Assembly (NCBI GenBank): GCA_002305925.1
Contig: DBRL01000012.1
Location: 2,720-16,254 of the forward strand
Source: Candidatus Peregrinibacteria bacterium UBA1369
Lineage (GTDB): Bacteria > Patescibacteriota > Gracilibacteria > UBA1369
Reading direction: 5' to 3'
Length of the DNA: 13,535 bases
The notes under the pieces are model-generated. The model worked only from the letters and a program-made list of their open reading frames with translations, was not told the DNA's origin and did no database searches. Position numbers and translations under genes: made by a program. This document shows positions 6,525 to 12,507 of the stretch, in pieces (the first letter of the stretch is position 1; every line of letters starts with the position of its first letter).

Positions 6525-7582
6525 TGCAGAAAAACATAATATATGTGCCGCCTTATTATTTCGGGACTTCATTTGAAGAGATATTTCTGTCCCTCAAGCA
6601 CCTGATCGAAAAGTATAACCTGCCAATTGCACTCGTCGGCGATTCCACCCCTCTACCAAATCTCTTGAGGGATGGACAACTTGACTCTCCGGACAGCGTT
6701 CTCCTGCAGACCAAAAATCTGCTTGGCCTGCTGAAAGGTGAAGAGGTTTCCAGACTGCTCTTTCTAGATTTTTTTCAGCCAGGACTGGACCTGGTCAAGT
6801 ATTTTTACTTTCTGAAAGGCAAGTCTCTCAAAACAGGGGCCTTGCTGCATGGCGGTTCGTTTCTGGCAGGGGACCTGTATAATTGGAATTGGCTCCCCAA
6901 ACTTGAGGAGGCCTATGCAGCCATGTTTGACGTGATTTATGCCCCTTCCAGACATCTTTATAAGACATTGCCCCCGTTTATCAAAAGCAAGGCAGCGGTG
7001 TTTCCCTGGGGGCTGGATTATTTTCTGGCCAATAAACCCGATGGGCGAGTCGTGAAAGATCAGATTGTCCTGTTCCCCCATCGTTTTGATATGGATAAAG
7101 GTGTGGAGGAATTAATCACAATCGCCAAAAAAGCCCCAAAATTAAAATTCCTGGTAACCTGCCCCTCGCCAAAAGCATACCGAAAGGCCGTGTGGCGGAC
7201 CTCATTGCCCAATCTGGATTTCATATTTGAAGAAAATCATCTTGAGCATTTACAAACTTTGAGCAGAGCAAAAATTGTTCTGAGTACTGCCAGACAGGAG
7301 AATTTTGGTTATTCAATGCTTAAAGCTGCCCTTTGCGGTGCAATTCCCGTTGTCCCTGACCGTCTGGTCTATCGGGAGTATTTTCCCGCCGCTTTCCGCT
7401 ACTCCGACAGTGATGATGCCGCGGAAAAACTAGAATCACTAATGAGCTCTACGGCATGGCCTGGTCAGGACTTGAAAAATATCATCAAGACCTTTTCAAC
7501 CTTTTCTTTTTTGCCACTGCTTGAAGATTTTTTCAACCATACTGTTCGACCAAATCCCCGATCAGAGTCAGATAATGGCTAG
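6524..7582 (+). CDS. GT-B fold glycosyltransferase (GT4-like)
   Basis: The 352-residue product looks like a retaining GT-B sugar transferase. The N-terminal half is an acceptor-type Rossmann domain with ALLHGGSFLAGDLYNWN (106-122). The C-terminal half has PHRFDMDKGVEELI (185-198), which fits the basic donor-phosphate site of GT4 enzymes, and QENFGYSMLKAALCGAIPVV (258-277), the donor sugar motif. In classical GT4 enzymes this last motif is E-x7-E; here it begins at E259 but position 267 is Lys, so the second acid is missing. The following PDRLVYREYFP resembles the C-terminal part of the GTDC1/QTMAN tRNA-queuosine mannosyltransferases, although the N-terminus does not. It is the last gene of the operon and starts on the stop of the ATP-grasp gene (TAATG). 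Its 3' end overlaps the oppositely oriented amidotransferase gene by 50 nt. The donor and acceptor are unknown. Confidence 0.83.
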   Translation: MQKNIIYVPPYYFGTSFEEIFLSLKHLIEKYNLPIALVGDSTPLPNLLRDGQLDSPDSVLLQTKNLLGLLKGEEVSRLLFLDFFQPGLDLVKYFYFLKGKSLKTGALLHGGSFLAGDLYNWNWLPKLEEAYAAMFDVIYAPSRHLYKTLPPFIKSKAAVFPWGLDYFLANKPDGRVVKDQIVLFPHRFDMDKGVEELITIAKKAPKLKFLVTCPSPKAYRKAVWRTSLPNLDFIFEENHLEHLQTLSRAKIVLSTARQENFGYSMLKAALCGAIPVVPDRLVYREYFPAAFRYSDSDDAAEKLESLMSSTAWPGQDLKNIIKTFSTFSFLPLLEDFFNHTVRPNPRSESDNG

Positions 7583-8495
7583 CCGCAGAAACAGAAAATG
7601 TACGGTGGGCCAGCCGGTACAGATCCGGATCGAGGGCAAAAGTGAATAAAGGCTCCAATACAGCATATTCTGGATGCCCCTGATATGTAAACGCGCTGAT
7701 CCCGTGAGCAGCTGGATAATAGGAAAGTCCGTGGTTATAGGCATCCGTACCAATGCCGGAAAAAACTGGTACAGCCTCGCCAATATCAGCAACATAGTCC
7801 TGATGATAGCAAGGGATAGTCCATATTTCGCCCTGTGCAGTACGTTTTTGATAAGATTGCGGTATGATCTCCTGCGTCCCGACAAAAAAGTTATTTCTGG
7901 AGGCGATAGTTCCTCCTTTTAATCGCGCCAAAATATGATGCCCATAACAGGACCCCACAATAGGAGTTCCCCATTTCATTAGCGGAATCAGAGAATTTAA
8001 GGTGTTTGAATAGACCTGATGGTGGGTGAAACCCGTTTCCCAGATTTTTCCGTTGGGCATAGTGTCTATTTTGGAAACATCCGCTGATGAACCGGAGACA
8101 ATTACAAGAGCCGGTTTTTTATCCATTGGTGGCTTTTGAAAACGCAGATCAACGTTGATCAGATTTGAAACCCCACCAAAAAGGTTGCTAAACACTTCTC
8201 CACTTGTCTCAAGGCTCTGTTTTTTGAGGTATTCCCGATAGACCTGCGCCACCTTGAATTGATTGCGTCTGCATAATTGCGAGATGCCCAGCTCGGCCAT
8301 ATGCCTATCATCATCCATAGCAGCATCAAGAACAATGACGATCCTGCCTTTAAAAATCTCTTTCAGTCTGGCACGCTCCTCTGCAAGAGCCTGTTCCTCC
8401 GCCTCAATGTGAGAGATACATTTTTCGGCGAGATCGGAGTCCAGGCGGACCAGATCTCTATTCTGCTCATTTTGATGCAGTATTTTGTTAATCAA
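7533..8495 (-). CDS. Class I glutamine amidotransferase-like protein with N-terminal helical extension
   Basis: The 320-residue product carries a class I (triad) amidotransferase domain. The nucleophile is C183 in GSCYGHHILARLKGG, and the His-Glu pair is H274 and E276 in YQGHPEY; IPCYHQDYV (227-235) matches the His-Gln-Asp segment seen in GMP-synthase-type and YfeJ-like glutaminases. The consensus GHQ after the nucleophile is GHH here. Residues 1-50 are charged and helical, possibly a coiled coil, and 50-135 look like the N-terminal half of the Rossmann-like domain. The start is TTG at 8495, chosen because AGGA lies 9 nt upstream, no ATG is available near the N-terminus, and the frame is closed by TAG at 8534-8532. 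It is a stand-alone domain with no synthase partner fused, so it may give ammonia to a neighbour such as the ATP-grasp enzyme, or hydrolyse a gamma-glutamyl amide as PuuD does for glutamyl-polyamines. It follows comM in the same direction after 80 nt but is much less GC-rich. Confidence 0.85.
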   Translation of the reverse strand: MINKILHQNEQNRDLVRLDSDLAEKCISHIEAEEQALAEERARLKEIFKGRIVIVLDAAMDDDRHMAELGISQLCRRNQFKVAQVYREYLKKQSLETSGEVFSNLFGGVSNLINVDLRFQKPPMDKKPALVIVSGSSADVSKIDTMPNGKIWETGFTHHQVYSNTLNSLIPLMKWGTPIVGSCYGHHILARLKGGTIASRNNFFVGTQEIIPQSYQKRTAQGEIWTIPCYHQDYVADIGEAVPVFSGIGTDAYNHGLSYYPAAHGISAFTYQGHPEYAVLEPLFTFALDPDLYRLAHRTFSVSAASHYLTLIGDLVEQYG

Positions 8496-8504
8496 GATTT
8501 GTGT

Positions 8505-8508
8505 TCCT
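8505..8508 (-). promoter_or_regulatory. Shine-Dalgarno site AGGA deciding the TTG start of the amidotransferase gene
   Basis: On the minus strand AGGA is followed by 9 nt and then TTG (8495-8493). This spacing is in the normal range and is the main reason to accept the non-ATG start. Most operon genes on the other strand lack such a site. Confidence 0.5.
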
Positions 8509-8575
8509 GTTTGTAAATACCGGCGAAAATACTAACACATTCTCCTTATCAGACAAGTCCTGCTTCTGGAGGGTT

Positions 8576-10276
8576 TTAAACGAACATGTCGTTTTTGTAG
8601 CGAAAAGCCTCGGCCAGCTCCAGATTGCCGATGGTGTCCTGGTTTTTGAGATCGGCGATAGTGAGCGCCGTGCGCAGGAGCTGGACGTGGGCGCGGGCGG
8701 AGAGGCAGACGCGTTCGTCCAGAATTTCCAGGTACTGCTCCGCCCGCGCGTCCAGGCGCAGAAAGTGTCGCAGGTCGCCGGAACCGAGGTCGGCATTGCG
8801 CTGAAAGCGCGTGCCCCGGAAGCGCTGCTGTTGCCGTTCGTGGGCGATTTGCACCTGCAGGCGCAGTTTTTCCAGGTCTTCGATGGTGGCTGTACTGTGG
8901 CTGGTTGCGGAGGTGGCCGGCTGGGCGGGATGCGGTGAGGTGGCCTGTGCCGGGCTGTACGGTGTACCGGGCGACGTGCGCGCGGGATGCGGTGAGGTGG
9001 CCTTCCTGGCCGCCCTCCTTGCCGCGCGGAGCAGACTGTTGCTGTGGATTTCCGGGCGCGACAGCACCACCGTCAGATCGATACGATCAAAAATCGGGCC
9101 GGAAAGCTTGTGGCGGTATTGCTGAATCTGATGCGGCGTACAGGTACATTCGCGGTAGCGTTCGCCGTGAAAGCCGCAGGGGCAGGGATTCATGGCTGCC
9201 ACCAGCGTAAATTTGGCCGGGAAAGACACCTGCGTGCCCTGGCGGGCGATATGAATGCGGCGGTCTTCCAGCGGCTGGCGCAGCGCCTCGATCACCGAGC
9301 GAGGGAATTCGGGGAATTCATCGAGAAAGAGCACGCCGTGATGGGCCAATGAGATTTCGCCTGGGGTAATCGGATTACCACCGCCGGTGAGACTGATCAG
9401 GCTGCTGGTCTGATGGGCCTGACGAAAAGGCCGCTCCCGGCGGTAGAGGCCGGCCGTGGACAGTTTGGCGGCCGAATAGATGCGCAGCGTTTCAAAGAAT
9501 TCGCTGTCGGCGAGCGGCGGCAAAAGCTCGGGGATGGATCTGGCCAGCATGGTTTTGCCGATGCCGGGCGGGCCCTGCAGCAGCAGGTGGTGGCCGCCTG
9601 CCGCCGCGAGCAGAAGGGCTTTTTTGGCTTCCTCCTGGCCCTGGATGTTCAGGAAAAGTGAATCGCCCGCGCCGGTTAGCCGGGGCGCGGGTGTAACAGG
9701 CGAGGTGGGCTGCGTGGAGGCTGCCGTGTGAAGAGCTGGCGGCGTGGGCGGCGGCGGTATCGTTTTGCCTTCACGCAAAGCCTCAAGCAACTCCCCCAAA
9801 TGCGCCGGAGCAATGATTTCCAGCCCCTCCACCAGCGAGGCCTCGCAGTAATTTTCCGCCGGCACGACCAGTGTGCGAAAACTATTTTCCCGCGCAAAGA
9901 GAGCGATGGAAATGACATTGGGCACGGGGCGCAATTGACCGTTGAGGGCCAGTTCACCGATGAAAATGGTGCTGTCGAGTGGCCGGCCGAGCTGTCCGGA
10001 GGCTGCCAGCAGGCCGATGGCGATGGGCAGGTCGAAAACCGGCCCCTGTTTTTTCAGCGAGGCCGGGGCCAGATTGATGATTTTTTTCTGTGTTGGATAC
10101 TCGGCGCCGGTGCCGCGGATGGCAGAGCGGATGCGTTCCTTTGATTCCTGAACCGACTGGTCACCCAGCCCGACAATGGTAAAGGCCGACATGCCGCGCT
10201 GGATATCCGCCTCCACTTCGACCAGATTCCCTTCCAGGCCCTGTATCAGACAGCTGTAAATTTTTACCGGTGGCAT
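8576..10276 (-). CDS. comM: ComM/YifB family Mg-chelatase-like AAA+ ATPase
   Basis: ComM is a hexameric AAA+ helicase that promotes branch migration when transformed single-stranded DNA recombines into the chromosome. The 566-residue product has the N-terminal Lon-protease-like (ChlI) domain (about 1-165; GLGDQSVQESKERIRSA), Walker A QGPPGIGKT (234-242), Walker B GVLFLDEFPEF (314-324), a Cys4 zinc-type cluster (C365, C367, C377, C379), FDRIDL (396-401), and the Mg-chelatase C-terminal helical domain (about 480-560; DLKNQDTIGNLELAEAFRY). Typical members have about 505 residues. The extra length comes from two low-complexity Pro/Ser/Thr/Ala-rich inserts at about 171-203 (after the N-terminal domain) and 418-463 (before the C-terminal domain). 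The second contains a direct DNA repeat. The ATG at 10276 matches the family's usual N-terminus (MPPVKIYSC). No convincing promoter was found upstream. GC content is high, as in murA, which marks both as native core genes. Natural competence is suggested but not shown. Confidence 0.96.
   Translation of the reverse strand: MPPVKIYSCLIQGLEGNLVEVEADIQRGMSAFTIVGLGDQSVQESKERIRSAIRGTGAEYPTQKKIINLAPASLKKQGPVFDLPIAIGLLAASGQLGRPLDSTIFIGELALNGQLRPVPNVISIALFARENSFRTLVVPAENYCEASLVEGLEIIAPAHLGELLEALREGKTIPPPPTPPALHTAASTQPTSPVTPAPRLTGAGDSLFLNIQGQEEAKKALLLAAAGGHHLLLQGPPGIGKTMLARSIPELLPPLADSEFFETLRIYSAAKLSTAGLYRRERPFRQAHQTSSLISLTGGGNPITPGEISLAHHGVLFLDEFPEFPRSVIEALRQPLEDRRIHIARQGTQVSFPAKFTLVAAMNPCPCGFHGERYRECTCTPHQIQQYRHKLSGPIFDRIDLTVVLSRPEIHSNSLLRAARRAARKATSPHPARTSPGTPYSPAQATSPHPAQPATSATSHSTATIEDLEKLRLQVQIAHERQQQRFRGTRFQRNADLGSGDLRHFLRLDARAEQYLEILDERVCLSARAHVQLLRTALTIADLKNQDTIGNLELAEAFRYKNDMFV
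8925..9003. repeat. 22-bp direct repeat in the comM C-terminal insert
   Basis: The 22 bases at 8925-8946 recur exactly at 8982-9003. The offset is 57 bp, that is 19 codons, so the reading frame is kept; both copies encode ATSPHPA in the low-complexity insert of ComM. The intervening 35 bases are not repeated. This looks like in-frame slippage or recombination within a linker. Confidence 0.85.
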
Positions 10277-10376
10277 GGGGGTTGGAATTCAATTGATATG
10301 ATGTCTCAGATTATCGACTGGCTTTATTAAATAAGTGTGAAGTTTTGTTATCTTTTTAAATTGCACTAAGATTTTA

Positions 10377-10404
10377 TTGATCGCCCGTGACTTAATTGTA
10401 AAAT
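10377..10404 (+). promoter_or_regulatory. Weak candidate promoter for the gene at 10469
   Basis: TTGATC (10377-10382) and TAAAAT (10399-10404) are separated by 16 nt in the AT-rich spacer between comM and the next plus-strand gene. The -10 box matches 5 of 6 consensus bases and the -35 box 4 of 6. The rest of 10277-10468 holds no RNA gene, clear terminator or larger repeat that I can see. Confidence 0.3.
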
Positions 10405-10468
10405 TATATCATTCAGTTCGTTTGAGAAAATCATGAAATGATGCAATCGTGAAATAGAAGATAATAAT

Positions 10469-11464
10469 TTGTCTATGAAAGCCCATCCTGATGAATTGTT
10501 GCAGCCTCCTGTTCTCCCCCCATCCCCTCAAACCGAATCCGATCTGCTTGAAAACGCCCTAAACAGGGTAACCCAAATTGATCTGGGGAAAGTCAGGCAG
10601 GAGATATATATGGCGCAAAATAATCAGCGGGAGATGATAGATGAAGGTATCGATGATCATGAAGCAGATGAAATAATCATGCGGTTGAAGGCCCTAAGGG
10701 CTAGGTTGTCCTGTCTGCTGAATAGTATAGACCTTATCATTTCCATGCATACCCCAGTTACTACCTACAGGAGTATGCCAGATGTAATGCCTACAGCGTC
10801 ACGCCTTGTTTATAATGATCTGGTTAGGGTTTTGGGCGGCCTGCTGAAGAGTGACTATAGTACGATAGACTTGTGGAGGAGATTGAGGGTTAATGACTTA
10901 AAATGGTATCAGAATCGATTATTCAATATCAGATATTCCTTGGAGGTAGATGGTGCCTTGGATTTATGTGTACAAATAATGGAAATGCTCTACAGGAAAA
11001 CACCGGCATATGGCCAGGATTTCCACATTAACCGTGACAGGCTACAGTTTACAGGTGATTTGAACAGCCTTGTAACGGCCGCAAGCAATAAATGGGTAAG
11101 GGGAGCCTTCGTGGAGGCATATCCAAATGAGGTTATTTCTCCGGATGATTTGAGAATGGGAAACCATGAATGGTTACTTAAGCAATTTGGAACCGTCCCA
11201 GGTCTAACGGCGGAAGAAAGAAGAGAAGGAAATCTTATGAAGGACATCGTAGGAAAGGCGCCAAAAATCAGTTTTTTATGTTTTGTTCCAAAGGCCTCTC
11301 CTTATTACGATATTGAAACTCAAAGGCCATCAGACCAATTAAAATCCACTTTGCTCAGCGAATCCCACATTGCCAACCTCTTTGTGCAGTGCGAATTCGA
11401 CGCCGGGTTTTTCAAAAGAAAGATTGTCGAAGACAACGGGCAATCATTCTACGTGGTAATCTAA
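10469..11464 (+). CDS. Protein of unknown function, 331 residues
   Basis: I do not recognise this protein. The first 25 residues are proline-rich (PPVLPPSPQ) and probably disordered. Residues about 26-95 are charged and likely helical (LENALNRVTQIDLGKVRQEIYMAQNNQ, then a region rich in Asp and Glu). The remainder looks like a folded globular domain with many aromatic residues (DLWRRLRVNDLKWYQNRLF, then KISFLCFVPKASPYY near 262-276, and CEFDAGFFKRKIV near the end). There is no signal peptide or membrane segment. Two starts are possible: TTG at 10469, with AGAAG ending 8 nt upstream, or ATG at 10475; the TTG has the better spacing. The gene is AT-rich like the operon on the other side of comM and is transcribed divergently from comM. 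Its TAA stop interlocks with the TAG stop of the convergent synthetase-like gene in a 4-nt overlap. The open frame is long and coherent, so it is probably a real gene. Confidence 0.75.
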   Translation: MSMKAHPDELLQPPVLPPSPQTESDLLENALNRVTQIDLGKVRQEIYMAQNNQREMIDEGIDDHEADEIIMRLKALRARLSCLLNSIDLIISMHTPVTTYRSMPDVMPTASRLVYNDLVRVLGGLLKSDYSTIDLWRRLRVNDLKWYQNRLFNIRYSLEVDGALDLCVQIMEMLYRKTPAYGQDFHINRDRLQFTGDLNSLVTAASNKWVRGAFVEAYPNEVISPDDLRMGNHEWLLKQFGTVPGLTAEERREGNLMKDIVGKAPKISFLCFVPKASPYYDIETQRPSDQLKSTLLSESHIANLFVQCEFDAGFFKRKIVEDNGQSFYVVI

Positions 11465-12507
11465 ACAATCAGGGTTGTCTGCACTTCTGATACTGTTTCA
11501 TTACTGATACGCGTCTCTTCAGCAATATCAAAAATGTAGTTGAATACTTGATAGGCTAATCCTTGATTCGTTCCTTTAATGCGCTTTTCTAAGCCAAGTA
11601 ATAAACTGGCTAACCTGTCTCGCGAAAAACCTGTTTTATGATAGAGGTAAGATGCCCCCTGAAGATAATTTTTTAAAACTCTACCCTGTCCCCTGGCAGA
11701 AGGTTGAATTCCCAGATCCAAAATTACCATAGATGTGTGAATCGCGTCCGCCATCTTCTGTAACAACTGGCTATTCAACGGCATCAAATCAGCAATAATG
11801 GTCGCTTCAATTGTGTGTTCATATTCCTTGAATCTGCTGATCATGCATTCAATTCCAAAGCCCATCTCGATAGCAAATGGACGCCCTTCGTGTGAGATTT
11901 CAATAATATTGCCCAATTCCATCAAATCTTGCCCATTCATAGCTTTCAGGGCCAGTGTTACACCTCTGCCTGTTACTCCGGTTTCGCCATATTTCCATCG
12001 ATAATATTTTTCCGGCTGCATGCCGATTTCCAGTTCAACATCAGCAAATGCTTGCCATGCTTGTATCAGGTCCTGGTCCACGGGATGTGCCTGCAAAGCC
12101 AACCTCTTTTGTGGTACCGCTAATTTTTCACGAAAATAATGCCATATGTCCGCCGATTGTTGGGGAAAAGATTGAGCCGGCCCAACAGTCCCAAACATAT
12201 TGAACATCGAGCCCCATTTCATATCAGTACCATCGTCCAAAAATAATGGAGCGTTTCTGACCCGAAGACACGGTTGTTCTGTAAAATAACATCTATTGAG
12301 TGGAACGTCCCCGGAAATGTATTTCTTGAATGTGTTAGAAGTCGATCCTGTAAACAATACCGACTTATCAGAATCCTCTACCAAAGGAAGGGGGGGGTGT
12401 GCCTCATAACGCAAGCCGGTAAAGTTTTCCTTTAGCGTGGAAGAGAAAAAAGATCCCAGTTCGCGATCCTCAATTTCCTCATAGTTTGGCAGGGTGGTCA
12501 GGGTCAT
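11461..12507 (-). CDS. Alanyl-tRNA synthetase-like paralogue (catalytic-core and tRNA-binding region only)
   Basis: The 348-residue product follows the order of motifs in the N-terminal half of alanyl-tRNA synthetase, but is strongly diverged. VLFTGSTSNTFKKYISG (50-66) matches the FTNAGM..FK....G segment, TEQPCLRV (76-83) matches the QKC(I/L)R segment, MFNMFGTVG (101-109) stands where FFEMLGNFSFG (motif 2) is found, KYGETGVTGRG (172-182) matches GDTGPCGPC, IEMGFGIECMISR (213-225) stands where the TGMGLERL motif 3 is found, and DAIHTSMVILDLGIQPSARGQGRVLKN (254-280) matches the helix of the tRNA-recognition domain (ADHIR...DG..PSNEGRGYVLR). The motif 2 arginine (of RHHTFFEM) appears to be Lys or lost, and the motif 3 arginine (GLER) is Cys. 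The editing and C-Ala domains are absent. Canonical enzymes have about 870 residues, so this is not a housekeeping AlaRS. It may be a non-canonical adenylating enzyme, a tRNA-binding factor or a decayed paralogue. It overlaps the upstream proline-tRNA ligase gene by ATGA. Confidence 0.7.
   Translation of the reverse strand: MTLTTLPNYEEIEDRELGSFFSSTLKENFTGLRYEAHPPLPLVEDSDKSVLFTGSTSNTFKKYISGDVPLNRCYFTEQPCLRVRNAPLFLDDGTDMKWGSMFNMFGTVGPAQSFPQQSADIWHYFREKLAVPQKRLALQAHPVDQDLIQAWQAFADVELEIGMQPEKYYRWKYGETGVTGRGVTLALKAMNGQDLMELGNIIEISHEGRPFAIEMGFGIECMISRFKEYEHTIEATIIADLMPLNSQLLQKMADAIHTSMVILDLGIQPSARGQGRVLKNYLQGASYLYHKTGFSRDRLASLLLGLEKRIKGTNQGLAYQVFNYIFDIAEETRISNETVSEVQTTLIV

Noticed and set aside
8496..8575. 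Possible promoter for the amidotransferase gene in the comM-amidotransferase gap (TTGTCT and TAGTAT on the minus strand)
   Set aside because: Each box matches only four of six consensus bases and cotranscription with comM is equally possible, so it was not listed as a feature.
8501..10151. Several plus-strand frames opposite comM
   Set aside because: They are GC-driven shadows of a strongly conserved gene; their Arg/Gly/Ala-rich translations have no recognisable motifs.
10422..10450. Second candidate promoter (TTGAGA) closer to the gene at 10469
   Set aside because: No acceptable -10 box lies at the right distance.
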